Positions 37,509-45,902 of a stretch of 64,000 nt of DNA are shown piece after piece (positions within the stretch are counted from its first letter, which is position 1; the number at the start of each line of letters is the position of its first letter). The notes below the pieces were generated by a model. The model had not been told where the DNA came from. It did no database searches and saw only the letters and a program-made list of their open reading frames with translations. Source of the DNA: an uncultured Bacteroidia bacterium (lineage in GTDB: Bacteria > Bacteroidota > Bacteroidia > Bacteroidales > ML635J-15); the NCBI GenBank assembly GCA_902800045.1, contig CADCCZ010000001.1, forward strand, positions 663,346-727,345. Reading direction: 5' to 3'. Both the position numbers and the translations under genes were made by a program.

Positions 37509-37712
37509 AACTGATAAAATTATATCCATTTTCGGTGTTAAAGTTACAAATATTATTCCTAATTGCGGATAAATTTTTTGCTTTTTTTGTTGAGGTTGTT
37601 TTTGTTGTTTATCGTGTTGATAATTAGTACTTTGTGCTCTTGTAAAAAACTTCTTTTTAACTAATTTGGCAGTTTTGTGCCTTATGTATTTTTAGAAGTC
37701 GCTGTTTTTATG

Positions 37713-37720
37713 TAATTTTG
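37713..37720 (+). promoter_or_regulatory. -7 promoter box of lepA
   Basis: TAATTTTG lies 28 bp before the lepA ATG at 37749. It supports that start over the longer frame beginning at 37725. Confidence 0.55.
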
Positions 37721-37748
37721 CGACTTGATTTTCGAAAATTCACAATTG

Positions 37749-39539
37749 ATGAAGAATATACGCAACTTTTGCATCATAGCACATATCGACCACGGAAAGA
37801 GCACTTTGGCCGACCGTCTTCTACAATATACAGGTACAGTTTCTGAACGCAATTTCCAGAATCAGGTTCTCGACGACATGGATTTGGAACGTGAACGTGG
37901 AATTACAATTAAGAGCCATGCCATTCAGATGGAATATGAAGCCAAAGATGGTCAGAAATATATCCTCAACCTTATCGACACTCCAGGACACGTAGACTTT
38001 TCGTACGAGGTTAGCCGTTCGATTGCTGCCTGCGAGGGTGCGTTGTTGGTTGTTGATGCTACTCAAGGCGTTCAGGCTCAAACAATTTCGGTTCTTTATC
38101 AAGCTATAGAGCACGATTTGGAGATTATTCCTGTGCTTAACAAGATAGATCTTGATGCTGCTATGCCCGAATTGGTTGAAGACCAGATTATCGACCTTAT
38201 AGGTTGCGACCGCGAGGATATTCTTCGTGCTAGCGGTAAGACTGGCGAAGGTGTCGAAGATGTGCTCGAAGCAATTGTAAACAAAATTCCTGCTCCAAAG
38301 GGCGACCCCGAAGCTCCGTTCGAGGCTTTGATTTTCGACTCGGTGTTCAATGCTTTCCGTGGAATTGTGGTTTATTTCCGCATTTTCAATGGTACTGTCA
38401 ATACAAAAGATCTTGTAAAATTTGTGAATACTGGTCGCGAGTACAATGCCGAAGAAATCGGTGTGCTTAAGATGGACTATTCGCCACGTAAGACTTTGTC
38501 GGCTGGCGATGTGGGCTACATTATTTCCGGCATAAAGACTGCTGTTGAGGTTAAGGTTGGTGATACTATTACTCATGTCGATCGTCCTTGCGCCGAGGCT
38601 ATCGCTGGTTTCTCCGAGGTGAAGCCAATGCTTTATGCTGGTATCTATCCGGTGGATGCCGACGACTACGAAGAACTTCGTGCTTCGATAGAAAAGTTGC
38701 AGCTCAACGATGCTTCGCTTACATACGACCTCGAATCGTCGGCAGCATTGGGATTCGGTTTCCGCTGCGGATTCCTTGGACTGCTTCACATGGAGATTGT
38801 TCAGGAACGTCTCGACCGTGAGTTCAAGATGGATGTAATAACCACAGTTCCAAACGTTCAGTATCTTGCATACACAACCAAAGGCGAGAAGGTCGAGGTT
38901 CACAATCCATCGGGAATGCCAGGACCAAATTATCTCGACCACGTTGAAGAGCCGTTTATCCGCGGAACCATAATCACCAAGGCCGATTATGTTGGACCTA
39001 TTATCAAGTTGTGCATCGACAAGCGCGGAACTTTCCTTAATCAGGTTTACCTGAGTGCCGACCGTGTTGAGTTGCATTTCGACTTGCCGCTCGGTGAAAT
39101 AGTTTTCGACTTCTACGACAAGCTTAAGAGCATTTCGAAGGGTTATGCTTCGTTCGACTATCATCAGTCGGAATACAAGTTGTCGAAACTCGTACGTCTC
39201 GATATTTTGTTGAACGGCGAAATGGTTGACGCCTTGTCGACGTTAACGCATGTAAGCAATGCGCAGACTTTTGGTCGCCGTATGTGCGAAAAGCTGAAGG
39301 AACTTATCCCTCGCCATCAGTTCGATGTTGCAATTCAGGCAGCAATAGGCGGAAAGATCATTGCCCGCGAAACTGTGAAGGCTGTACGCAAGGATGTTAC
39401 GGCAAAATGTTATGGTGGTGATATTACACGTAAGCGTAAGTTGCTCGAAAAACAGAAGGAAGGAAAGAAGCGTATGCGTCAGATAGGCTCTGTGGAGGTT
39501 CCGCAGTCGGCGTTCCTCGCTGTGCTTAAGCTTGATTAG
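37749..39539 (+). CDS. lepA: Elongation factor 4
   Basis: A 596-residue translational GTPase that acts on stalled or mis-translocated ribosomes. G1 is [13 protein letters not shown] near residue 16, the switch region has [10 protein letters not shown]3 is DTPGHVDF and G4 is NKIDL. The LepA-specific C-terminal domain follows, with [16 protein letters not shown] near the end. It starts at [16 protein letters not shown], the standard family start. Single-gene unit. Confidence 0.97.
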   Translation: MKNIRNFCIIAHIDHGKSTLADRLLQYTGTVSERNFQNQVLDDMDLERERGITIKSHAIQMEYEAKDGQKYILNLIDTPGHVDFSYEVSRSIAACEGALLVVDATQGVQAQTISVLYQAIEHDLEIIPVLNKIDLDAAMPELVEDQIIDLIGCDREDILRASGKTGEGVEDVLEAIVNKIPAPKGDPEAPFEALIFDSVFNAFRGIVVYFRIFNGTVNTKDLVKFVNTGREYNAEEIGVLKMDYSPRKTLSAGDVGYIISGIKTAVEVKVGDTITHVDRPCAEAIAGFSEVKPMLYAGIYPVDADDYEELRASIEKLQLNDASLTYDLESSAALGFGFRCGFLGLLHMEIVQERLDREFKMDVITTVPNVQYLAYTTKGEKVEVHNPSGMPGPNYLDHVEEPFIRGTIITKADYVGPIIKLCIDKRGTFLNQVYLSADRVELHFDLPLGEIVFDFYDKLKSISKGYASFDYHQSEYKLSKLVRLDILLNGEMVDALSTLTHVSNAQTFGRRMCEKLKELIPRHQFDVAIQAAIGGKIIARETVKAVRKDVTAKCYGGDITRKRKLLEKQKEGKKRMRQIGSVEVPQSAFLAVLKLD

Positions 39540-39640
39540 CCGCTTGTTTTTGTTAACTTTCATACTTTAATAAATACTTTTCTTTGATGTTTCTGCTGAT
39601 GGTATATTATATACCTTCGCAGAAAATTATTGTATACAAG

Positions 39641-40456
39641 ATGGAAAAACCGCACGCCCATAAGGAACAGCTTCTCAAGATGCAGAAGTTGTATGCAGAA
39701 TACAAGTCGGCAGTAGCCAATAAATTGCCAGACGAGGATGTGGAGGCATCTCGGATTGCGTTTTATGATATTTGCGACAACTACGACTGGATGGATTATG
39801 TTGTTGAGGAAAATGGATGTGAAAAGCTAGTAAATATAAAGGACGAGTTGCTTGTCCCTGCAAAGTATGAGCGTTTGGGTTGCTGCTGCGGAAAAGTCAA
39901 CGACCGCAAATTTCCAATTTCTGCCATGTCGGATGGAAAATGGGGACTTGTCTTGCCCGATGGCGAAGGCTCTGTTGCTCTGGGGTTCGATTACGATGAG
40001 ATTGAAAGTTTCGACAAATTTTTTGTCGTATCGAAGTCGGGAAGGAAAGGAGTTGCCGACAAAAAAGGTCGTTTGCTCGTGCCGTGCAATATGGATGATG
40101 TTGTTTTTCGTCCTATTTTCATAACAAACGAGGATGACGGACATTCGTGGTACGACGACTGTATGTTTGAGCTACGCAGTGGCGACAAGGTAGGTGTGCT
40201 CACTATGGATGGCCAGTATGTTAAGCCGTCGTATGATGAAATTTTGTTTTCAGAAATCCTTGAAACCGATGAGGCTCTGGGCGCTGTACTTGATGGGCGA
40301 GATGGGTGCGTTTCTGTTGATGGAAAACTTGTCCCCGATGAGGATTTCGAAAAATATGAGGACAAACTTATTTACGCAAAAGGTCGTTACAGCCATCGTT
40401 CGTCGTACAACTACGAACTGGATGTAAAAATGGGCTATGCCGAAGGCAAGATGTAA
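39641..40456 (+). CDS. WG-repeat protein
   Basis: 271 residues from MEKPHAHKEQ; an earlier in-frame ATG at 39584 would add 19 hydrophobic residues unlike a proper signal peptide. After an N-terminal helical part (about 1-70), the protein is built of WG/KWG-type repeats such as DGKWGLVLPDGEG, SGRKGVADKKGRLLVP and GDKVGVLTMDGQYVKP. These are typical of small beta-rich proteins of unknown role, widespread in Bacteroidota. No export signal with the chosen start, so probably cytoplasmic. Confidence 0.7.
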   Translation: MEKPHAHKEQLLKMQKLYAEYKSAVANKLPDEDVEASRIAFYDICDNYDWMDYVVEENGCEKLVNIKDELLVPAKYERLGCCCGKVNDRKFPISAMSDGKWGLVLPDGEGSVALGFDYDEIESFDKFFVVSKSGRKGVADKKGRLLVPCNMDDVVFRPIFITNEDDGHSWYDDCMFELRSGDKVGVLTMDGQYVKPSYDEILFSEILETDEALGAVLDGRDGCVSVDGKLVPDEDFEKYEDKLIYAKGRYSHRSSYNYELDVKMGYAEGKM

Positions 40457-40479
40457 ATAATTTACGATTTTGGATTTAC

Positions 40480-40518
40480 AAAAAACAGCAGTCGGCAAAT
40501 CGTCGGCTGCTGTTTTTT
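40480..40518. terminator. Bidirectional terminator between convergent genes
   Basis: AAAAAACAGCAG (40480-40491) and CTGCTGTTTTTT (40507-40518) form a 12-bp inverted repeat with a 15-nt loop. The A and T runs serve both strands. It separates the WG-repeat gene from the hydrogenase operon end. Confidence 0.85.
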
Positions 40519-40534
40519 GCATTTTGATATATAC

Positions 40535-41080
40535 CTATTTCTCCTCGCTAGGATTTATATTCTCAGCAATTAATTCTTTCAGATTATTGATGATGTTGAC
40601 ATCGTTGAGGTTCATGCCTTCGAAGACTTCCTTCACATCGGCGGTGCTAAGCTCGAAATAGTCTTCGTCGGTGGTGTACTTGATGATGAAGTTGATGTCT
40701 TGGTACTGGCAGATGAAGTTGCTGAAGCAACCTGCAAGGTCGCCCTTGGGCTGCAGGTCGATGTGCGAACGCTGGTAGTCGGCGTAGATTTCGGTGCCCT
40801 TGCCAACTTCCGACTTCAGGTAGAACTTTCCATTGCACAGCTCTGAATGGAACTTCAGCAGGGCTATGCCCATACCAATCTTGCGCTCGGGACGCGACGA
40901 GTAGAAGGTCTCATTTATAGCATCCATCATCTCCTTGGGCATTCCGCAGCCGTTGTCGATAATCTTAAGCGACAGCAAGTCCTGTTTTGCGCTGTCAACC
41001 ATTTCGATTACTATTTCCGTAGCCTTTGCACGGATTGAATTGTGAACTATGTCAATTATGTGTAAATCAAGTGTTTTCAT
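40535..41080 (-). CDS. HATPase-domain (histidine-kinase-like ATPase) protein
   Basis: A 181-residue stand-alone GHKL ATPase. N box: IDIVHNSIRAKATEI. G1: DNGCGMP. G2: GMGIALLKFHSELC. No dimerisation/His domain and no sensor, so it probably acts as a protein kinase or ATP-binding partner inside the operon. Last gene of the sensory-hydrogenase operon; its start overlaps the PHP gene stop by 4 bp (ATGA). Confidence 0.85.
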   Translation of the reverse strand: MKTLDLHIIDIVHNSIRAKATEIVIEMVDSAKQDLLSLKIIDNGCGMPKEMMDAINETFYSSRPERKIGMGIALLKFHSELCNGKFYLKSEVGKGTEIYADYQRSHIDLQPKGDLAGCFSNFICQYQDINFIIKYTTDEDYFELSTADVKEVFEGMNLNDVNIINNLKELIAENINPSEEK

Positions 41081-41805
41081 AATATTATCTGTTCTCCTGT
41101 GTGAAGTGAATTTTTAAGATTGTCGAAACTGAAGCTGTCCATTTCCAGAACGCTCGAAATTTTGCCGATGTCGTCTATGAAATGGGCGTCGGAACTCTGT
41201 ATGTAGTTGTAGTCGCTGAACCACGGGAAATTGTCGAAGAATTTGTTCCGCATGGCATGGTAGCTGAGCTCGAGTGCCTGGAACTTAAGTTTGTCGGGGA
41301 CAAACACAAGTTGTGAACTAATGCTGAATGTGCTGCGGTCAACATGGGCAGGGATGAATATTCCGCCCATTTCGTAAACCTTTTTCTGCAGGTCGAGCAT
41401 TGGCAGGTCGAGGGCATTTATTAATAGGTGTGGAACTTCGTCGAGCACATTTTCCTCCTCGTCAACCACAAACTGGTAGCCGAACTTGTCGGGGTCGTTC
41501 TCGAAGAAGATGACCTTTGAATCAAGGAATTTCTGGAACTCGGCAAGTTTTTCGGCGTTGGGCATAAATCCGAGGCAGTGGATTTCCTCCTTTGTGGTTA
41601 CCTCGGCGCCCATCATCACGGCAATACCGTTCTGTTCGCCGATTTTGCGCGTCACCTCGGCGTTCAGCGTGCTGTTGTGGTCGGTAATTCCGATTATGTC
41701 AAGACCTTTCTCCTTGGCTTTTGCGATAATAGCCGTGGGGCTCATCTCGATGTCGCCGCAAGGTGACAATACTGTGTGCGTATGTAGGTCGGCACGGAAT
41801 TTCAT
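41077..41805 (-). CDS. PHP-domain phosphoesterase
   Basis: A 242-residue PHP hydrolase. Metal ligands are visible in DLHTHTVLSPCGD (HxH near residue 9), GITDHNS, GAEVTT and late PAHVDR and SSDAH motifs, so the trinuclear site appears complete. PHP proteins of this size hydrolyse nucleotide or sugar phosphates; the substrate is unknown. It lies 14 bp after the second DRTGG gene. Confidence 0.87.
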   Translation of the reverse strand: MKFRADLHTHTVLSPCGDIEMSPTAIIAKAKEKGLDIIGITDHNSTLNAEVTRKIGEQNGIAVMMGAEVTTKEEIHCLGFMPNAEKLAEFQKFLDSKVIFFENDPDKFGYQFVVDEEENVLDEVPHLLINALDLPMLDLQKKVYEMGGIFIPAHVDRSTFSISSQLVFVPDKLKFQALELSYHAMRNKFFDNFPWFSDYNYIQSSDAHFIDDIGKISSVLEMDSFSFDNLKNSLHTGEQIIL

Positions 41806-41819
41806 GACCTAAAAGTTTG

Positions 41820-42149
41820 TTACTTTATTAGTTCGTACAATTTTCCGCAGAGCGGGAATGTCGGTTCCGAGCTTGAAAGCACTGCAACATCGTTGTCCTT
41901 TGCAAATTCGAGCATATCGTCGTCGGGAACACCATTGCGAACGATGATAACGGCAGGAACATCCTTCAATGCTGCAATCGAAGCAACATTCTTGTGTGTC
42001 TGCATTGTAATCCATACCTGACCGCTTTTTGCATTGCCCATTACATCGCTGAGCAAATCCGACGAATATGCGCTCTTTACATCAGCATCCATATTTACCT
42101 CGTTGTAAACCTTGAGGTTAAGCTTTTCTATTATTTCTTTCAGTATCAT
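41820..42149 (-). CDS. DRTGG-domain protein (copy 2 of the operon)
   Basis: A 109-residue single-domain protein with the DRTGG-like core: SAYSSDLLSDVMGNAKSGQVW, then QTHKNVASIAALKDVPAVII and a second sub-strand region. Related to the other DRTGG protein at 44240-44581. DRTGG domains are proposed to bind nucleotides and often accompany CBS domains or sensory hydrogenases. The 205-bp gap upstream holds two REP-like hairpins. Confidence 0.8.
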   Translation of the reverse strand: MILKEIIEKLNLKVYNEVNMDADVKSAYSSDLLSDVMGNAKSGQVWITMQTHKNVASIAALKDVPAVIIVRNGVPDDDMLEFAKDNDVAVLSSSEPTFPLCGKLYELIK

Positions 42150-42187
42150 ATTGTTTAATTTTTAAATCATTTCTTTTTTTTTTGTTC

Positions 42188-42300
42188 CATCGCAAAGCAT
42201 TGCGATGCTACAAATGTTGAATTTAAATATTTAAATTTTTATCGTTAATTTTTGAATCTTTCCTTTCGCTGAGACGTTGCTCGCAACGGCTCTACAAATG
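42188..42300. repeat. Two REP-like hairpins inside the hydrogenase operon
   Basis: Hairpin 1: CATCGCAA-AGCA-TTGCGATG (42188-42207). Hairpin 2: CGTTGC-TC-GCAACG (42275-42288). Each is followed within 4 bp by the same word CTACAAATG (42208-42216 and 42292-42300). Downstream, CAAATTTTCAAATC occurs twice (42307 and 42325 regions). They fill the hydrogenase - DRTGG gap. Confidence 0.6.
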
Positions 42301-42354
42301 AATCTTCAAATTTTCAAATCAATCAAATTTTCAAATCTATTAAACCTTTGAACT

Positions 42355-43692
42355 TTATAACGTCTTCAAATCCTCTCCCCAGATGTCGAACATCACCTTG
42401 TAGAATTCGTCCATCTTCTTGTGCGCAAAAATGCAATTCTCAATTTTGCTTTCGTTGCGGATGACATCCTCGGCCAAGGCATTGCAAGTAGGTGCGCCAC
42501 AAGCCGAACAATCGATTCCTGGCAACATTCCTTCGATACGCTTCATGTTTTCGACCATACGGAAGGCAATTTGCAGGTTGTCGTTGAGCTTCAGTATCGA
42601 ACGAGGCTTTATCTGGTCAACCTTTGCCATCTTTGCAATCTTTTCGGCAAATTCCTTGTTGTTGAAAGCAACCTTCATTTCGTTTTCCTCTGCCTTTTGC
42701 TTGCTGTCGATTTTTTCGGCGCGGTCTTTCAGTTTTTGCTTTGCAACAAACCTGTTGGTAGGGCAAAGTACGCCACCTACGCAGCTCTGGTCGCAGGCAC
42801 GCATTTCAACAAAGCCTCTTACATCAATTTCTTCGTCCTCGACTTTTTCCAAGAATTCGATTGCATTCCTGATTCCATCAACGGCAAAGCACGAATTGTT
42901 GAAATTGCGTGATTCTCCAGTGGTGAGTCCCCAAAGAACGTCCTTTCCAGTAAGACTATGGTTTATTGGTTCTGCAATCGATTTTGAACTGCTGAGCATC
43001 AGTTTTACTTTGTTGTACAGGAAGTCCATGTTGATTACGCCAGTGATGAAAGACTTTTTGCCTTCGGCGGGACTTTTCACGGCGGCAATCTTTGCAGCGC
43101 ATGGAGTTACATAGAAAATACCGATGTCCTCGCTCGGAATTCCTGCCTCCACGAGTCGCTGACGTATTACAGCCGAAGCTATGTCGAGAGGTGCGGCAAG
43201 GTGGATAATGTTGCCCACAAGCGAGGGGAAACGTACCTGTATAAGTCTTACGATAGCAGGACAGTACGGCGAGATGAAAGTTTCGACGTCATCGTGCTCT
43301 GCCATATACTGGTTGTACAATTCGCTGAGGAACGACACGGCGTGCTCAACTTCGTAGGTGTGTGTGAAGCCTATTTTCTTGAGGCAGGCGTAAATCTGCG
43401 ATGTCTTCACATCGTTTGCGAACTGTCCAATGAAAGTGGCTGGTACAAGTGCGATGCGGTACTTGTAGTCGTCGAGCAGTTCGAAGTCGTCCTGCTTGAT
43501 GTATATTGCATGGTTTGGACAAACCTTGAAGCATTCTCCGCAGTCGATGCATTTGTTGCTGAAAATAACCGCTTTGCCTTTCCTGATTCGGATGGCTTCG
43601 GTAGGACAAGACCTTAGGCAGTGCGTACATCCGGTGCACACATTGCGGTCAACGCGAAGCGCGTGGTAGAAGTATGATCCGTTTTCACTCAT
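42355..43692 (-). CDS. Sensory-type [FeFe]-hydrogenase homologue
   Basis: 445 residues. Two [4Fe-4S] ferredoxin motifs (Cys19-22-25-29 and Cys48-51-54-58) are followed by the H-cluster domain and a C-terminal extra Fe-S motif (CSACGAPTC plus a later Cys). The four H-cluster cysteines can be aligned: Cys144 (SPYCP), Cys198 (TPCAAK), and Cys300 and Cys304 (EMRACDQSC). The motifs differ from catalytic enzymes: TSCCP is SPYCP, so the proton-transfer Cys is Tyr143, and MPCxxKxxE is TPCAAKIAA, lacking the Met and Glu. That pattern fits a sensory (HydS-like, group C/D) protein with low turnover. It sits in an operon with regulators rather than with electron-transfer subunits. Confidence 0.87.
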   Translation of the reverse strand: MSENGSYFYHALRVDRNVCTGCTHCLRSCPTEAIRIRKGKAVIFSNKCIDCGECFKVCPNHAIYIKQDDFELLDDYKYRIALVPATFIGQFANDVKTSQIYACLKKIGFTHTYEVEHAVSFLSELYNQYMAEHDDVETFISPYCPAIVRLIQVRFPSLVGNIIHLAAPLDIASAVIRQRLVEAGIPSEDIGIFYVTPCAAKIAAVKSPAEGKKSFITGVINMDFLYNKVKLMLSSSKSIAEPINHSLTGKDVLWGLTTGESRNFNNSCFAVDGIRNAIEFLEKVEDEEIDVRGFVEMRACDQSCVGGVLCPTNRFVAKQKLKDRAEKIDSKQKAEENEMKVAFNNKEFAEKIAKMAKVDQIKPRSILKLNDNLQIAFRMVENMKRIEGMLPGIDCSACGAPTCNALAEDVIRNESKIENCIFAHKKMDEFYKVMFDIWGEDLKTL

Positions 43693-43727
43693 AGGCCAAA
43701 AGTTTTTTCAAGTTTAACTTCGTTGAG

Positions 43728-43814
43728 GGCTTCGCCGTTCTAAGTTTATATGGCTTCGCCGTTTCTAATTGGGCTAACAGGCTCGAAGGCTTTTAGCCTG
43801 TTGGACTGTTAGCC
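43728..43814. repeat. Modular palindromic repeats upstream of the hydrogenase gene
   Basis: GGCTTCGCCGTTCTAA (43728-43743) and GGCTTCGCCGTTTCTAA (43752-43768) are near-direct repeats with GGC/GCC palindromes. Next come AACAGGCT/AGCCTGTT (43776-43783/43795-43802) and GGCTAACAG/CTGTTAGCC (43772-43780/43806-43814). On the reverse strand the first unit reads GAAACGGCGAAGCCAT, one base off a word at 47475-47490. Confidence 0.65.
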
Positions 43815-43820
43815 TGTGAG

Positions 43821-44237
43821 TCAATTTTTTAGAAAAACCGTCATAGTTATTGTTGTGCCGACGCCCAACTCCGTCTGGATATCGAGCTTGTCGGTGTTTT
43901 TCTTCATGTTTGGCAGTCCCATACCTGCACCGAAGCCCATTTCGCGAACTTTCTGCGAAGCTGTGGAATAACCTTCAGTCATTGCCAGTTCGATGTTGGG
44001 TATGCCCGGTCCCTGGTCGGCGACGACCATCACTATTTTGTCGCCATCGATGTCGATGTCGATTTTTCCACCGTATGCGTGGGCAACTGCATTAATCTCG
44101 GCTTCGTAAAGAGCTACCACTATGCGCTTGATGCTCGCAGGGTCAACATTGAGCTGCTTCAGAGTTTTCTTTACGCTACCCGAGGCATTGCCGGCATTGG
44201 TGAAATTGCCTTTTTCTATGTCAAAAGTGTAGTGCAT
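43821..44237 (-). CDS. Anti-sigma-factor-like HATPase (RsbW type)
   Basis: A 138-residue GHKL kinase-like protein. N box: ALYEAEINAVAHA. G1: DQGPGI. G2: GFGAGMGLPNMKK. The size and EAxxNAxxHA-type N box are those of RsbW/SpoIIAB-like serine kinases. It starts 2 bp after the first DRTGG gene and precedes the hydrogenase gene. It may relay the hydrogenase redox signal by phosphorylating a partner, but no anti-anti-sigma substrate is in the window. Confidence 0.87.
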   Translation of the reverse strand: MHYTFDIEKGNFTNAGNASGSVKKTLKQLNVDPASIKRIVVALYEAEINAVAHAYGGKIDIDIDGDKIVMVVADQGPGIPNIELAMTEGYSTASQKVREMGFGAGMGLPNMKKNTDKLDIQTELGVGTTITMTVFLKN

Positions 44238-44239
44238 AA

Positions 44240-44581
44240 TTAATACATAGGTTTAATACCATGAGTGTAAAGTATTCCGCTGGTCTTGAATATACTAAAC
44301 TCAGTCTCGATTATTGTAATGTCGTTGTCAATCGCATGCTCAATCATTTCTTCGTCGGCAGTCTTGCCACGGGCAAGGATTATAGTGTTTATCATTGCCA
44401 TTTCGGCAGTCCTGATGGTTTGTATATTGCACAAGCCAGTGATTAGCAGCGAGCATTCTCCTCCAAGACGGAGTACATCGCTCATCAGGTCCGACGAAAA
44501 TGCGTTTGTTAATTCCTCCTGGCTGTCTTGGCAGCCTACAATTTTTCCGTTTAGCAGTTCTGCTATTTCTTTCGCTTTCAT
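44240..44581 (-). CDS. DRTGG-domain protein (copy 1, operon leader)
   Basis: A 113-residue DRTGG-type protein with the same core order as the copy at 41820-42149 (NAFSSDLMSDVLRL, then TIILARGK, then the DNDITIIET strand). First gene of the six-gene operon, with a promoter box 20 bp upstream. The two copies are diverged, so the duplication is old. Confidence 0.8.
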   Translation of the reverse strand: MKAKEIAELLNGKIVGCQDSQEELTNAFSSDLMSDVLRLGGECSLLITGLCNIQTIRTAEMAMINTIILARGKTADEEMIEHAIDNDITIIETEFSIFKTSGILYTHGIKPMY

Positions 44582-44601
44582 TTCTTTTTAATATTATTTT
44601 G

Positions 44602-44609
44602 CAAATGTA
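44602..44609 (-). promoter_or_regulatory. -7 promoter box of the sensory-hydrogenase operon
   Basis: CAAATGTA reads TACATTTG on the reverse strand, 20 bp before the operon's first gene. The rest of the 240-bp gap to rfbB shows only AT-rich sequence and the divergent rfbB box. Confidence 0.55.
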
Positions 44610-44793
44610 TGTTTTTTTCTTGAATGTTGGTTCGCTAATTCATTTTTTTTGTTTTTGATTTTCATAAATAAAAAAGGTGTTTTTATAAATTAAGATTCTC
44701 AGAGTCTCGTGATGATTTTTGCCTAGTATGACAAGTGTATTGCTAAAGTTAGAACAATATTTTATTTTCTTTTCCCAATCCGATTAAAATTCC

Positions 44794-44801
44794 TAATTTT
44801 G
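44794..44801 (+). promoter_or_regulatory. -7 promoter box of rfbB-hutH
   Basis: TAATTTTG lies 20 bp before the rfbB ATG at 44822. Confidence 0.55.
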
Positions 44802-44821
44802 CCATCTAAAATTTCTATTAG

Positions 44822-45877
44822 ATGGAGAAGACGATATTTATAACAGGTGGCGCAGGCTTCATTGGCTCGCACGTTGTAAGATTATTTGTAAATAAATATC
44901 CTCAATATCAGATTGTTAATGTGGATAAACTGACATACGCAGGCAATCTCGAAAATCTGAAGGATGTCGAAAATGCACCAAACTACAAGTTCGAGAAAGT
45001 CGATATAGTCGACTACGAAGCCATTAAGTCGCTGTTTGCAAAGTATTCGCCCGATGCAGTAATTCATCTTGCTGCCGAAAGCCACGTCGACCGCAGCATT
45101 ACCAATCCGTTGGAATTTATCTACACCAACTTTGTCGGTACAGCAAACCTGCTGACCGCTGCCCGCGACTTCTGGAAAGGCGACTACGACAGCAAGCGTT
45201 TCTACCACATATCCACCGACGAGGTTTACGGTTCGCTCGGAAACGAAGGCTTCTTCAAGGAGACAACCCCATATTCGCCGCGTTCGCCGTATTCGGCATC
45301 GAAGGCAAGTTCCGACCACCTTGTTCGCGCTTACCACCACACTTTCGGAATGAATGTGGTTTTGTCGAATTGCTCCAACAACTACGGTCCGAATCAGTTT
45401 CCCGAGAAGCTTATTCCGTTGTCAATCAACAATATAAAGAACAATAAGCCAATTCCTATCTATGGAAAGGGACTCAATGTCCGTGACTGGTTGTTTGTTA
45501 TCGACCACGCTCGTGCAATCGACTGCATTTTCCACAATGGCAAGAATGGCGAAACATATAATATAGGTGGCAACAACGAGTGGACAAACATCGCTCTAAT
45601 CAAGAAGTTGTGCGAAGTTATGGACAGAAAGCTCGGTCGCGAAAAAGGAACTTCCGAAAAGCTGATAACCTATGTTACCGACAGGGCAGGACACGATTTG
45701 CGCTATGCCATCGATTCTACAAAGTTGCAGACCGAACTTGGATGGAAGCCATCGTTGCAGTTCGAGGAAGGCATCGAAAAGACAGTCGACTGGTATCTGG
45801 CTAACGAGGAGTGGCTCAATAGGATAGTTTCTGGCGACTATGCAAAGTATTACGAACAAATGTACAAGAACAGATAA
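44822..45877 (+). CDS. rfbB: dTDP-glucose 4,6-dehydratase
   Basis: A 351-residue extended-SDR enzyme making dTDP-4-keto-6-deoxy-glucose for rhamnose and other deoxy sugars. NAD-binding TGGAGFIG (about residues 8-15), the conserved AAESHVDRSI, the STDEVYG segment with catalytic Asp-Glu, and the YSASK motif (Tyr/Lys) are all present. The other rfb genes (rfbA, C, D) are not adjacent. hutH follows after 25 bp, so the two are probably co-transcribed although metabolically unrelated. Confidence 0.95.
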   Translation: MEKTIFITGGAGFIGSHVVRLFVNKYPQYQIVNVDKLTYAGNLENLKDVENAPNYKFEKVDIVDYEAIKSLFAKYSPDAVIHLAAESHVDRSITNPLEFIYTNFVGTANLLTAARDFWKGDYDSKRFYHISTDEVYGSLGNEGFFKETTPYSPRSPYSASKASSDHLVRAYHHTFGMNVVLSNCSNNYGPNQFPEKLIPLSINNIKNNKPIPIYGKGLNVRDWLFVIDHARAIDCIFHNGKNGETYNIGGNNEWTNIALIKKLCEVMDRKLGREKGTSEKLITYVTDRAGHDLRYAIDSTKLQTELGWKPSLQFEEGIEKTVDWYLANEEWLNRIVSGDYAKYYEQMYKNR

Positions 45878-45902
45878 ACAAAAGCAATAAAAATATTTCA
45901 GA

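Noticed and set aside
37821..39164. 447-codon open frame antisense to lepA
   Set aside because: Shadow of a highly expressed, strongly conserved gene; the translation has no domain or export signal.
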